64,000 nucleotides of DNA from an uncultured Tateyamaria sp. (GCF_947504105.1 NZ_CANNGP010000007.1:103528-167527); one strand, 5' to 3'. Shown: positions 35,550 to 44,260, numbered from the stretch's first letter. The notes: generated from the sequence alone by a model not told the origin. A program made the numbers and translations.

Positions 35550-35756
35550 TTTGGTCTTTGCGGCTGTGCCATAGCACTGACGCGCTAGTTAGAACGAATA
35601 TAGACTGCAAGATTGGGCTTCAATGCTAATCAAATGCGCGTCATGTCGCAGGTCCGGTATTCCCCACCCCTGTGCGCTTCGCTTTGACCCAGATCAACCA
35701 CTGGACACTGCGTCGGCGCTCCTTAGTGTTGCGACACACTCAGAAAAGGAAGCCCA

Positions 35757-37127
35757 ATGACCCTCGACGCCGTCCTGTCCCGCATTGATGCTGATTTGCC
35801 CCAAGCAACCGACAGGTTGCTGGAGTTACTGCGCATCCCGTCGATCTCGACCGATCCGGCATTTGCGGATCACTGCCAGACCGCGGCGGACTGGCTGGTC
35901 GCGGACTTGCAAAGCATTGGTATTGATGCCGAAAAACGGGATACCCCCGGTCACCCAATGGTTGTTGGGCATGTTGATGGCGACGGCCCGCACCTTCTGT
36001 TTTATGGGCATTATGACGTGCAGCCGGTTGATCCGCTCGAACTATGGGACCGCGATCCGTTCGATCCGCAAATCGAAGAGACGCCAAAGGGCACAGTCAT
36101 CCGCGGGCGCGGCTCCTCGGATGACAAGGGGCAGTTGATGACGTTTGTCGAAGCCTGCCGCGCGTGGAGATCAGAACATGGCACTTTTCCATGCCGCATC
36201 ACCTTCTTCTTTGAAGGCGAAGAGGAATCAGGCTCGCCCTCCCTTGTCCCGTTCATGCAGCAGAATGCGGAAGAACTGAAATCCGATCTCGCCCTGATCT
36301 GTGACACCGGCATGTTTGAATCCCGTGTACCTTCGATCGTCACTATGCTGCGCGGCTTGCTCGGCGAAGAGCTCACGATTACCGCCCCGGACAAAGATCT
36401 ACATTCGGGTATGTATGGCGGGGTCGCGATGAACCCGATCCGCGTGCTCAGCCGTATCCTTGCCGGTCTGCACGATGATCAGGGCCGTGTGACGGTCCCT
36501 GGCTTTTATGACGGCGTGCCTGAATTGCCCGACGACATTCGCAGCCAATGGCAGGGTCTTGCCTTCGATCACGGCGCCTTCCTTGGCGATGTCGGCTTGT
36601 CCGAGCCCGCGGGTGAACAGGACCGCACCCCGATTGAAATGATCTGGTCTCGACCGACCTGCGACGTGAACGGCATCTGGGGCGGCTACACAGGCAGTGG
36701 GTTCAAAACCGTGCTGCCGTCCAAGGCAAGTGCAAAGGTCAGTTTCCGCCTTGTCGGCGATCAGGACCCGCACAAGATCCGCGACAGCTTTCGTCAGATG
36801 GTGCGGGACGCCCTGCCGACCGATTGCGAGGTTGAATTCTCAGGTCACGGCGCCGGCCAGGCCTCCACGACCGAAACCACCGATCCCGCATTCGAGGCCG
36901 CGCGCGTTGCTCTTACAAACGAATGGAACATCCCCGCAGCCTACGTTGGCTGCGGCGGGTCGATCCCGATCGCAGGTCACTTCCAGGACATCCTCGGCAC
37001 CACGCCCATGCTTGTGGGTTTTGGCAAGGACGATGATCAGATCCATTCGCCCAACGAAAAGTATGACATGGAGAGCTTTCACAAGGGCATCCGCAGCTGG
37101 GCGCGCATCCTTGATGCCCTGACATGA
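35757..37127 (+). CDS. M20/M25/M40 family metallo-dipeptidase
   Basis: The 456-residue protein has the di-zinc residues of M20 peptidases: His and Asp in LFYGHYDVQPVDPLELWD, the bridging Asp in GRGSSDDKGQLM, and Glu-Glu in FFFEGEEESGSPS. A lid domain follows (LHSGMYGGVAMNPIR, then WGGYTGSGFKTVLPSKASAK), with a final His segment near KDDDQIHSPNEKYD. It likely cleaves dipeptides or N-acyl amino acids. Its stop overlaps the start of the next gene by four bases, so the two genes are coupled. Confidence 0.9.
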   Translation: MTLDAVLSRIDADLPQATDRLLELLRIPSISTDPAFADHCQTAADWLVADLQSIGIDAEKRDTPGHPMVVGHVDGDGPHLLFYGHYDVQPVDPLELWDRDPFDPQIEETPKGTVIRGRGSSDDKGQLMTFVEACRAWRSEHGTFPCRITFFFEGEEESGSPSLVPFMQQNAEELKSDLALICDTGMFESRVPSIVTMLRGLLGEELTITAPDKDLHSGMYGGVAMNPIRVLSRILAGLHDDQGRVTVPGFYDGVPELPDDIRSQWQGLAFDHGAFLGDVGLSEPAGEQDRTPIEMIWSRPTCDVNGIWGGYTGSGFKTVLPSKASAKVSFRLVGDQDPHKIRDSFRQMVRDALPTDCEVEFSGHGAGQASTTETTDPAFEAARVALTNEWNIPAAYVGCGGSIPIAGHFQDILGTTPMLVGFGKDDDQIHSPNEKYDMESFHKGIRSWARILDALT

Positions 37128-37978
37128 CAACATTCACGACCGCCGATGGCATCGCCATCGCCCATGACATACAGGGCCATGGGCCTCCTGTTCTGCTGCT
37201 GCATGGCTTTCCGCAAACACGTGCCATGTGGCACGCTATTGCGCCACAACTGGCCAAACATTTCACCGTTGTCACAGCAGATTTGCGTGGTTACGGGGCC
37301 AGTACAAAACCCGCCCAGATGCAGGACATGAGTTTTCGCTACATGGCGGCTGACCAGCGAGCGTTGATGAGGCATCTGGGGTTTGATCAATTTCACCTTG
37401 TCGGCCATGACCGGGGCGCACGCACGGCACACCGTATGGCGTTGGACAATCCCGAAAGTATTCTGTCCCTCACCTTGATGGACATTGTGCCGACACATCT
37501 GTTGTTGGACAGGCTAACCCAACAGGTTGCGCGCGCTTACTATCACTGGTTCTTCCTAGCTCAGCCCTCGCTTTTGCCTGAAACGATGATCGGTCACGAT
37601 CCAGATGCATACTTTGAAAGCTGTCTGGCGGGTTGGGGCGGCGGCATGGACGGGTTCGAAAAAGATGCACTTGCCGCGTATCGCACCTCATGGCGCGATC
37701 CTCAGTGCATCCACACCATGTGCAACGACTACCGGGCGGCCATCGATGTTGATTTCGACCTGGATGCTGCAGATCTTGCGCGGTCTGTCGATTGCCCGGC
37801 TCTTGTGCTTTATGGTGCGGACGGGATCATGGCGCGCGCATATGACGTGGCTGCGACCTGGGCTGACCGGCTCACCGACATGCAAGCAAGGGGCCTGCCC
37901 GGCGGCCATTTCTTTCCAGACACGCATCCCGAAGAGACGGTGAAAGCCCTCACCGCTTTTTTGAGGGCCCAACCGTAA
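37124..37978 (+). CDS. Alpha/beta hydrolase of the haloacetate (fluoroacetate) dehalogenase group
   Basis: The 284-residue protein has the HGFPQTRAMW oxyanion-loop segment and nucleophile D96 in GHDRGARTAHRMALDNP, with R97 and R100. D120 (LMDIVP) and H262 (GGHFFPDTHPEE) complete the triad. H141-W142 (YYHWFFLAQP) and Y203 could form the halide pocket. These residues match fluoroacetate dehalogenase RPA1163 (D110, R111, R114, D134, H155, W156, Y219, H280) with offsets of 14-18; this comparison is from memory. The family includes enzymes that hydrolyse C-F and C-Cl bonds of haloacetates, and epoxide hydrolases. It is translationally coupled to the M20 peptidase upstream. The substrate is inferred. 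Confidence 0.82.
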   Translation: MTTFTTADGIAIAHDIQGHGPPVLLLHGFPQTRAMWHAIAPQLAKHFTVVTADLRGYGASTKPAQMQDMSFRYMAADQRALMRHLGFDQFHLVGHDRGARTAHRMALDNPESILSLTLMDIVPTHLLLDRLTQQVARAYYHWFFLAQPSLLPETMIGHDPDAYFESCLAGWGGGMDGFEKDALAAYRTSWRDPQCIHTMCNDYRAAIDVDFDLDAADLARSVDCPALVLYGADGIMARAYDVAATWADRLTDMQARGLPGGHFFPDTHPEETVKALTAFLRAQP

Positions 37979-38005
37979 GGCGCACCTGTCCGTGCGCCCC
38001 GCATG

Positions 38006-38878
38006 TCAAATCACCCCGAAAAATCGTTCCGGCAGGACATATTGTGTGCCGTAGTCCGGTCGGTCGAAGTGATAATACCCGGTGTCGCGACGCGGCTTGA
38101 AACTGCGCTGCATCCTGCGACGCAACGGCCGCATGTCAAAACCGTCAACCATTTCAAGCTTCGAGAATGCCTCGAACACGGCGCGGTCTTCTCCTCTGGC
38201 CTCAGCAAACCAGTGACGCCCAATCGAGGCGTCCTTGACGGATACGTTTACCTCATCCGTAACGGCGTTGCGGTGGTCCATCACACCAACGTAAGCTCCA
38301 AAGTCGCAGAACTTCAGATGCATCAGGTACAGATCATCCGGCGTGAACAACTTGTCGGCCTGGGTGAAATGCCCGCCCCGCGCAATCTTCACCGGGGCCG
38401 AGATAACGCAGGGTTTCGAGTAGTGCGGCGCCGGTCGCACGTGGCGGCGCGGGCCGAGGATGTGGTCCGTGATCACGTCTTCTTCGATATCCACACGGTG
38501 GATCACCTCAAGGCCAAGGGGCGTCAGCACACGGCCCTCGGGTGCGTCTTTCAGAAAGTCCAGCAAGGTCCCGCCGGCCTCCGGATCTCGCACCACCAAT
38601 TCGTCCACATCCCCCACGATCACTTGGCGGTAGTAGCGCCGCAATCCGCCAACCAGATTGTTCAGCAGGCCCCAGCGCTTGATGTCAAAATTCTTGTGTG
38701 GATCGCCCGGAATGCCGATGATGTTGCACCCTGCGGCCAGTTCGGCCACCTCGGCCCCACGGCCGTGGTTGACCACATAGCAGTTCTCGCGACCAAACAT
38801 CTCACCGTAGTGGCGCAGCCACGCTTTCAGGAAAAACGCGTCATCGCGCACCATGGTCACGGCGGCCACTGTCTGCAT
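38006..38878 (-). CDS. Glycosyltransferase family 2-like protein
   Basis: The 290-residue protein begins VAAVTMVRDDAFFLKAWLRH and has the metal-binding segment VIVGDVDELVV, similar to a DxD motif. This pattern is shared with Glyco_tranf_2_4-type proteins common in roseobacters, often near surface polysaccharide genes. The C-terminal half has a conserved HRVDIEEDVITDHILGPRRH. No signal peptide or membrane helix is visible. It overlaps only a spurious antisense frame; its partner on the plus strand is an independent gene starting about 75 bases away. Confidence 0.82.
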   Translation of the reverse strand: MQTVAAVTMVRDDAFFLKAWLRHYGEMFGRENCYVVNHGRGAEVAELAAGCNIIGIPGDPHKNFDIKRWGLLNNLVGGLRRYYRQVIVGDVDELVVRDPEAGGTLLDFLKDAPEGRVLTPLGLEVIHRVDIEEDVITDHILGPRRHVRPAPHYSKPCVISAPVKIARGGHFTQADKLFTPDDLYLMHLKFCDFGAYVGVMDHRNAVTDEVNVSVKDASIGRHWFAEARGEDRAVFEAFSKLEMVDGFDMRPLRRRMQRSFKPRRDTGYYHFDRPDYGTQYVLPERFFGVI

Positions 38879-38950
38879 CTGCTAAGGTCCTGCTCAAAGG
38901 GTTGTTTTTGCGCACCCTACCGTAAGGGTCCTGACAAGAGAATCGTTATT

Positions 38951-39721
38951 TTGCAGCAAAGATCGCCCATCTCCCTGCCCCCAGACTTTGCCCAGAGCGG
39001 CTTGCACGTGATACGCACAGGCACAACGCCCATCACGCGTTACCAGGTCATTGGCGAACGGTCATCTGGTACGAACTTCGTCAAGCGGCTGCTGGGTCGG
39101 AACACTGACCTCAAACCGACCGAAGATCTGGGTTGGAAACACGGCTTTCCGCACATGATGGCGGTCCCGTCGGATATGGCCGTAATCATCGCCGTGCGAC
39201 GGGCCGACACGTGGGCGCGGTCCATGTTCTCGAAACCGTGGCACGCAACCCCGACACTGCAGGCAATGCCCTTTTCAGAGTTCATCCGCGCGCCATGGGA
39301 TACGATCATCGATCGGCCGCGGTACTTTGAAGGGTTGGTGCCCGACAACAGTATCGGGCAGCCCTTGCAACACGACAGGCATCCCGTCACCGGATCACGC
39401 TTTGAAACGCTCTTTGCCCTACGCACAGCCAAATTGCAGGCCATGCTGTCTCTGCTCAACCGCGACTGCACCTGCGCCGTTGTTCGGATGGAGGATGCGC
39501 AGGCCCAGCCACAGGCCACACTCGCCGCTTTGACATCTGCACTGGATGCCGCGCGACCGCATTCGGAATATCGTCCCGTGGTCAAACGGCTGGGCTCAAA
39601 ATTCAAAGCTGCGCTCCCAGATCGCCCGGCATTGCCTAACGATTGGAACGATGAAGACATGGCACACCTGTGCGCCAGTATCGACGTCGATCTCGAAACG
39701 CAGCTCGGTTACAGCTACTGA
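38951..39721 (+). CDS. Sulfotransferase-like P-loop protein, start uncertain
   Basis: The visible core reads VIGERSSGTNFVKRLL, a variant PAPS-binding P-loop as in sulfotransferase-like proteins. It is followed by MAVIIAVRRADTWARSMFSK, matching the usual RDPRDxxxS-type segment. The frame runs open upstream to 38003 across the opposite-strand glycosyltransferase, but that part is not typical coding; a TTG at 38951 is the best start, with 39002 or 39008 as alternatives. Such proteins often modify sugars or act on glycosyl conjugates; with the adjacent glycosyltransferase this suggests polysaccharide modification. The function is inferred. Confidence 0.66.
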   Translation: MQQRSPISLPPDFAQSGLHVIRTGTTPITRYQVIGERSSGTNFVKRLLGRNTDLKPTEDLGWKHGFPHMMAVPSDMAVIIAVRRADTWARSMFSKPWHATPTLQAMPFSEFIRAPWDTIIDRPRYFEGLVPDNSIGQPLQHDRHPVTGSRFETLFALRTAKLQAMLSLLNRDCTCAVVRMEDAQAQPQATLAALTSALDAARPHSEYRPVVKRLGSKFKAALPDRPALPNDWNDEDMAHLCASIDVDLETQLGYSY

Positions 39722-39833
39722 TCCCTCTTGATTTCGAAAAAAAATGTAAAAAGCGCGCGGGGCTGGCCAGCCGCTCGGGACGTGCGCATGGCGCGGCACT
39801 ATCCAAATCAAAAGATGACATTTCAGTCGAAAG

Positions 39834-39910
39834 TGGCGCGGTTGACGGGGCTCGAACCCGCGACCCCCGGCGTGACAGGCCGGTACTCTAACCAGCTGAG
39901 CTACAACCGC
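39834..39910 (-). tRNA. tRNA-Asp (GTC), copy 1
   Basis: The 77-base sequence, including encoded CCA, folds as a cloverleaf: acceptor GCGGTTG with CAACCGC, anticodon stem CCGGC/GCCGG enclosing loop CTGTCAC with anticodon GTC, and T-arm GGTTCGAGCC. It differs from the second copy only in one base of the D-arm (CTCAGC versus CTCAGT). Confidence 0.95.
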
Positions 39911-39957
39911 GCATTGGCCTTTCGGCGTGCCCATTTCTCCGGGACCAGAGGCAGCAG

Positions 39958-40034
39958 TGGCGCGGTTGACGGGGCTCGAACCCGCGACCCCCGGCGTGAC
40001 AGGCCGGTACTCTAACCAACTGAGCTACAACCGC
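39958..40034 (-). tRNA. tRNA-Asp (GTC), copy 2
   Basis: A 77-base cloverleaf with encoded CCA and anticodon GTC, 47 bases upstream of copy 1 in transcription order. The two should be transcribed together. The D-arm reads AGCTCAGTTGG instead of AGCTCAGCTGG. Confidence 0.95.
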
Positions 40035-40074
40035 CCGCTGCGTTTGGTGGGTTTATGACCAGCCCCTCCGCCCG

Positions 40075-40608
40075 TCAAGCGTCTTTTCCGGCCGCAACAG
40101 CGAATTCTTGAACCAATGCAGCAAAGGCAGGCGCGGACCATTGCACCGGCAACATCGCCACCGAGTGACCAAGCAATATGTCGGTATGCGAAGCGCCCTC
40201 AACCCCGCCAAGCAGCCGGTAAAATCGACGCGCACCGGTATTGCCTTCCAGCACCTCAAGACGGAGCGCTTGTGCACCATCTGTGTGCAACCGCTTTACC
40301 ATGGCCGCAAACAGCTTTTGCCCGATACCGCCACCCCGAATGCGCGGATCAACATGCAGGTTGTCCATCAACGGCACGTCACCTGGCACCACGGCAGCAA
40401 ACCCCACCACAGCACCTGCGCGTTCGGCCAGAAGGATCAACCGATCAGCTGGCCATGTTCCCCACCGTGCTTCCATATTGGCATCAAGCGGCGCGCCAAG
40501 GGCTTCTGGCGGTACGAAAGGGGCATAGGCTGATCGCCAACTTGCCGCGTGCAGCACCGCCGGCGCCAAACGGTCGGCAGGTTTTGCCTCGCGTATGATA
40601 AAGGTCAT
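40075..40608 (-). CDS. GNAT family N-acetyltransferase
   Basis: The 177-residue protein has the acetyl-CoA binding segment DNLHVDPRIRGGGIGQKLFA (motif A, around residues 91-110) and the LRLEVLEGNTGARRFYRLLGG end of the fold. The acceptor substrate is unknown. It overlaps the pirin gene upstream by four bases and so is translationally coupled. Confidence 0.88.
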   Translation of the reverse strand: MTFIIREAKPADRLAPAVLHAASWRSAYAPFVPPEALGAPLDANMEARWGTWPADRLILLAERAGAVVGFAAVVPGDVPLMDNLHVDPRIRGGGIGQKLFAAMVKRLHTDGAQALRLEVLEGNTGARRFYRLLGGVEGASHTDILLGHSVAMLPVQWSAPAFAALVQEFAVAAGKDA

Positions 40609-41543
40609 TTGTTCGGCAACGGGATGAACTCGCTGTCGTCACCGGGCGGCAATCGGAAGCGCCCATGCGCCCAATCGCCTGCACGCCATGCTTCCTTGGC
40701 CGCGTCGATGCGGTCCCGCGATGAAGCGACAAAGTTCCACCAGATATACCGTGATCCCTCCAACGTCGCCCCCCCAAGCAACATCAATCTCGCGCCCCGA
40801 TCACCTGCGGCCAGTGAAATCGCGTCCCCCGGACGGAACACCATCATCTGACCTGCTTCGTAAACATCTCCGGCCACATCCACCGACCCGTGCACGACAT
40901 ACACGCCGCGATCCTCGTGATTGTCGAGCAAAGGAATGCGGGCACCCGCTTCCAGCACCGCGTCGGCATAAAACATCTCGGAAAAGGTCTGCACCGGGGC
41001 CCTCTCACCCCACGCATCCCCAAGGATCAGGCGCACCTCTTTACCCTCTCCTTCCAGAAACGGCAGCGTTTCCCTTGGCGCATGCTGAAAATCGGCCGGA
41101 TCATCTTCGGCATCCTTGGGCAGCGCCACCCAAGTCTGGATACCGAACAGGTTGTGCGGTTTCTTGCGGACCTCTCCATCAGTACGCTCGGAATGGGTAA
41201 TGCCGTGACCCGCAACCATCCAGTTCACTGCACCCGGCTCGATCCATTGATCGGTGCCCAGGCTATCGCGGTGATGGATCTTGCCCTTGTAAAGATAGGT
41301 GACGGTTGCCAGTCCGATATGCGGATGCGGACGGACATCTATGCCCTTTCCCGTGACGAACTCGGCCGGCCCCATCTGATCAAAGAAGATGAACGGCCCG
41401 ACCATCTGGCGCTTGGGCGCGGGCAAAGCCCGGCGCACCTCAAACCCGCCCAGATCACGGGCGCGTGGAACGATCACAGTTTCAATAGCGTCGACGGCGT
41501 CACCTTTGGGACAATCGGGATCAAGGGCTGGGTTCCAGCTCAT
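40605..41543 (-). CDS. Pirin family protein
   Basis: The 312-residue bicupin protein shows the pirin metal-binding segment DVRPHPHIGLATVTYLYKG (two His) and GAVNWMVAGHGITHSER (His and Glu). A second cupin follows (LLDNHEDRGVYVVHGSVDVA). Pirins of bacteria act as quercetinases or metabolic regulators. The start at 41543 has GGAG six bases upstream; the longer frame to 41672 has no matching family sequence. Confidence 0.9.
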   Translation of the reverse strand: MSWNPALDPDCPKGDAVDAIETVIVPRARDLGGFEVRRALPAPKRQMVGPFIFFDQMGPAEFVTGKGIDVRPHPHIGLATVTYLYKGKIHHRDSLGTDQWIEPGAVNWMVAGHGITHSERTDGEVRKKPHNLFGIQTWVALPKDAEDDPADFQHAPRETLPFLEGEGKEVRLILGDAWGERAPVQTFSEMFYADAVLEAGARIPLLDNHEDRGVYVVHGSVDVAGDVYEAGQMMVFRPGDAISLAAGDRGARLMLLGGATLEGSRYIWWNFVASSRDRIDAAKEAWRAGDWAHGRFRLPPGDDSEFIPLPNK

Positions 41544-41910
41544 GGCGTGTCTCCTTACACGTGATGAGATGAAGATAACCGGAGCACGCGCAGCAGCAAG
41601 CACCCCATCCACACGACGCCTGTGCGCCGAAACACCGTTGACCCGGCCGAAACCACAGTGGCCCCTCGACACAAAACCGCGCCTTTTTCATTGATGCAGT
41701 CCGTAGGGACGCCCTTGTCGCGGGACCCTGCGCCAGCATCGATCATGACAGGCGCCCACCTCGCAGCTCGTGGGCCGCTGCAACATGAAGCACCTTCATC
41801 CAAAGACGCAAGCAAACCCGTTTCCGAAACCAGTGCACTGTCACAGATTTTTCCTTGGCGGAGCAGATCAGCGTTCCTATGCTCATTCCATTTATTAGTA
41901 AGGACGAATT
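41544..41910. other. 367-base gene-free interval
   Basis: This stretch between the divergent pirin and lipase genes holds only shadow frames. No hairpin terminator, strong promoter or repeat was recognised by eye. Confidence 0.45.
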
Positions 41911-42828
41911 ATGCTTCAATATTTTCGCGAAACCGCCACCGCGCATTCCATGACCAATGCCTATCTTTTGTCGGTCCTCAGTTTTTACGCCTATCATCAA
42001 CCATCCGTTGTAAACGGTGATTGGTCTGACGTCCTGCGTGGACAGGTGCGCGCGCTGAGCGATCCGGACGACAAGGCCAAACTCGAGACTGTGGAGTCCA
42101 GCGGGTCGGTTACATCGCTTTCCGATGTCGAAGTCGCCATCATCGCAAACAGCCGTGTGATCTTTGTCGTCTTTCGCGGCAGCGAAAGCAGCCCCCATGA
42201 CTGGATCAACAACATCAACCACCGCATGGTTGACGCGCCTGGGCATTTGGGCGGGACAACCAATATCCGTGTCCACCTTGGATTTTGGGCGTCCCTCGAT
42301 TCACGCTACCCCGAGATCGCTGCCAAGGTGAAATCACGGCGCAACAACAACCAAAAAGTCTTTCTTTCAGGACACAGTTTGGGCGGCGCACTGGCCACCC
42401 TCTGTGCGTACAGATTTGCCCGCGCGGAACCCATACCGGTCGATGGCGTGTATACGTTTGGCGGACCCCGCGTCGGAAATCACAAGTTTCGCGAGGCGTA
42501 CGAACACCACGTTGAGGGTCCGACATTCCGCTGGGTAAACAATAAGGAATTCGCAGCCTACCTGCCGATATCCGACAATTTCGGCGTGGACGAAGTGTAC
42601 TACCACGTTGGTCAGCTCAATTTCATTGAACCAGACGAATCCGTCACACTGGATCGGGATGAACAGATCCTCGATGCGGTCCCGAGCCTCACATTCGCCA
42701 AGGACCACGAGCTGCAAAGAACATGCCAGATTCTGCGAAAGCACCTGAGCAAACAAACACGCGCCACGGCCACCGATCCCGCTTATCTTGTCTACAAGGA
42801 CCCTGCGCGCGCCTTGTCGATCGTGTAG
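41911..42828 (+). CDS. Lipase family protein (class 3 lipase-like)
   Basis: The 305-residue protein has the lipase nucleophile elbow GHSLGGALA with S156, preceded by IFVVFRGSESSPHDWINNI, the oxyanion region of class 3 lipases. The catalytic Asp and His are likely in VYTFGGPRVGNHKFREAY and a later His segment. There is no signal peptide, which is atypical for class 3 lipases, so the enzyme may act in the cytoplasm or on an exported route not seen here. The product substrate is unknown. Confidence 0.82.
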   Translation: MLQYFRETATAHSMTNAYLLSVLSFYAYHQPSVVNGDWSDVLRGQVRALSDPDDKAKLETVESSGSVTSLSDVEVAIIANSRVIFVVFRGSESSPHDWINNINHRMVDAPGHLGGTTNIRVHLGFWASLDSRYPEIAAKVKSRRNNNQKVFLSGHSLGGALATLCAYRFARAEPIPVDGVYTFGGPRVGNHKFREAYEHHVEGPTFRWVNNKEFAAYLPISDNFGVDEVYYHVGQLNFIEPDESVTLDRDEQILDAVPSLTFAKDHELQRTCQILRKHLSKQTRATATDPAYLVYKDPARALSIV

Positions 42829-42929
42829 AGACCTTTTGGCTTCTTTACATTTTTCGGTTGCTACCGGTGTCTGGCCAGGCAATGCACTTTGTCTGGTCAC
42901 ACCCTGACGTGTAAGTCGAGCGACGCCGT

Positions 42930-43787
42930 TTAGGCGTGCATCCTCAAATCCAACTCGAACCCCGGCATGGCAAGACCTGCTGGGGAAGACGTGAACACTT
43001 CGCAACCTTCTACCGTGACACCCACAGAGTGCACGAACTGGGCTGACGGCTTCTTGTCACGTGTGACCACAGTCCAACCATCGCCAAGCATCTTCACCCC
43101 GGGGCGCCCGAGATTAACCATCGGCTCAATTGTGAACATCATCCCTTCGCGCAACTTCAAACCGGTGCCGGGGCGCCCGAAGTTCAAAATGTTCGGGGAA
43201 TCGTGAAAGACCTGGCCAATGCCGTGCCCGCAATAGTCGCGCACGATCGAACATTGCTGACGTTCAGCACAAGACTGGATGGCATGGCCGATGTCGCCAA
43301 GTGTTGCGCCTGGTCGTACGACGCCAATTCCGGACATCATCGCCTGATACGCAACGCACACAAGCCGTGCGACTGCCCGACGCGGGGTTCCAACAGCATA
43401 CATCCGGCTCGAATCTCCGAACCAGCCGTCACGAACCAGCGTCACATCGACATTGACGATATCACCGTCTCGCAGCTTCTTCGCATTTGGTAAACCGTGG
43501 TAGACGACATGATTGACCGATATGCAGCACGCATATTGATAGCCTTTGAATCCTAAGGTTGCCGACCTCGCGCCATGCGCCACGGCAAAGTCGCGAACAT
43601 AGGCGTCGATCTCGGCCAAGGATGTCCCGGGGCGCACAAGCTCCGAAATCTCGTCAAGACATTGTGCAGTCAGCTGACCGGCCTGTCGCATACCGACAAA
43701 GGCATCAGGGCCGTACAACTTGACGCTCTCCGTCCGGCGCGCCGTACCGGGTGGCGGAGCGGATGGAACATTGATGTACGTATTCAT
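42930..43787 (-). CDS. map: Type I methionine aminopeptidase paralogue with a substituted metal ligand
   Basis: The 285-residue protein has the pita-bread fold sequence of type I MetAP. By alignment to the E. coli enzyme, the substrate His is H97 (NHVVYHGLP), and metal ligands D114 (NVDVTLV), D125 (GDSSRMY), H188 (CGHGIGQVFH) and E221 (FTIEPMV) are kept. The second glutamate (E235 in E. coli, AQYEHT) is V252 here (AQFVHS; GTG codon at 43032-43034). Its activity is therefore doubtful. A Cys-rich N-terminus is also unusual. It is divergent from a ParD-like gene, and no other map is in the window. The start at 43787 is supported by GGGGA upstream; 43931 would extend across the promoter of the neighbour. 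Confidence 0.9.
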   Translation of the reverse strand: MNTYINVPSAPPPGTARRTESVKLYGPDAFVGMRQAGQLTAQCLDEISELVRPGTSLAEIDAYVRDFAVAHGARSATLGFKGYQYACCISVNHVVYHGLPNAKKLRDGDIVNVDVTLVRDGWFGDSSRMYAVGTPRRAVARLVCVAYQAMMSGIGVVRPGATLGDIGHAIQSCAERQQCSIVRDYCGHGIGQVFHDSPNILNFGRPGTGLKLREGMMFTIEPMVNLGRPGVKMLGDGWTVVTRDKKPSAQFVHSVGVTVEGCEVFTSSPAGLAMPGFELDLRMHA

Positions 43788-43850
43788 GATGCGTCCCCAA
43801 TGTTGGGCCGTCGCGCCGCAACAGAGTTGCGCGCACAACAGCCCGGTGAC

Positions 43851-43875
43851 ATACGAATCGTATATAAAACGTATA
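43851..43875. promoter_or_regulatory. Repeats in the ParD-like promoter
   Basis: ATACG-AAT-CGTAT (43851-43863) is a perfect inverted repeat, and CGTATA recurs 11 bases later (43859-43864 and 43870-43875), one helical turn apart. It lies directly upstream of the ParD-like start, as expected for autoregulation by a ribbon-helix-helix protein. Confidence 0.5.
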
Positions 43876-43898
43876 ATATGCGACCAAAGGAGACGTCC

Positions 43899-44105
43899 AT
43901 GGGTATTGTAAAGATCGCCGATGAACTGCACGAAGACGTGCGCCGTGCCAGCGGAGCGATGTGCCGCTCGATCAACGCGCAGGCCGAGTTCTGGATGAAG
44001 ATGGGTATGCTTGCCGAAGCCAACCCAACGCTTTCGTTCAACCAGCTTGTTACGATGCAGTTGAAAGAGGCAGACGTGCGTGTGGCGGAAGTCGAAGCGG
44101 CCTGA
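43899..44105 (+). CDS. ParD-like ribbon-helix-helix protein, no toxin partner
   Basis: The 68-residue protein (MGIVKIADELHEDVRRASGA at the N-terminus) resembles ParD-like antitoxin-family proteins, which are RHH DNA-binding proteins. An AAAGGAG site precedes it. No ParE or other toxin gene follows; a tRNA-Val lies convergent downstream and a methionine aminopeptidase paralogue is divergent. It is thus either an orphan antitoxin-like regulator or part of an unrecognised pair with the Map paralogue. Confidence 0.78.
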   Translation: MGIVKIADELHEDVRRASGAMCRSINAQAEFWMKMGMLAEANPTLSFNQLVTMQLKEADVRVAEVEAA

Positions 44106-44184
44106 ACAGATTCGGACACCAAAACCAGCGCTGCTTCAAGACGTGAAACGTCATCGCCACACGTGCAGACAAAGGTTGATGAAA

Positions 44185-44260
<76 letters not shown>

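Noticed and set aside
35620..35633. FNR-like site upstream of hemA (TCAAT-N4-ATCAA)
   Set aside because: The first half-site matches TTGAT at only three of five positions, so it is too weak to call.
38003..38950. Open frame extending upstream of the sulfotransferase-like protein
   Set aside because: It lies antisense to a convincing glycosyltransferase gene and its residues do not look like a protein domain.
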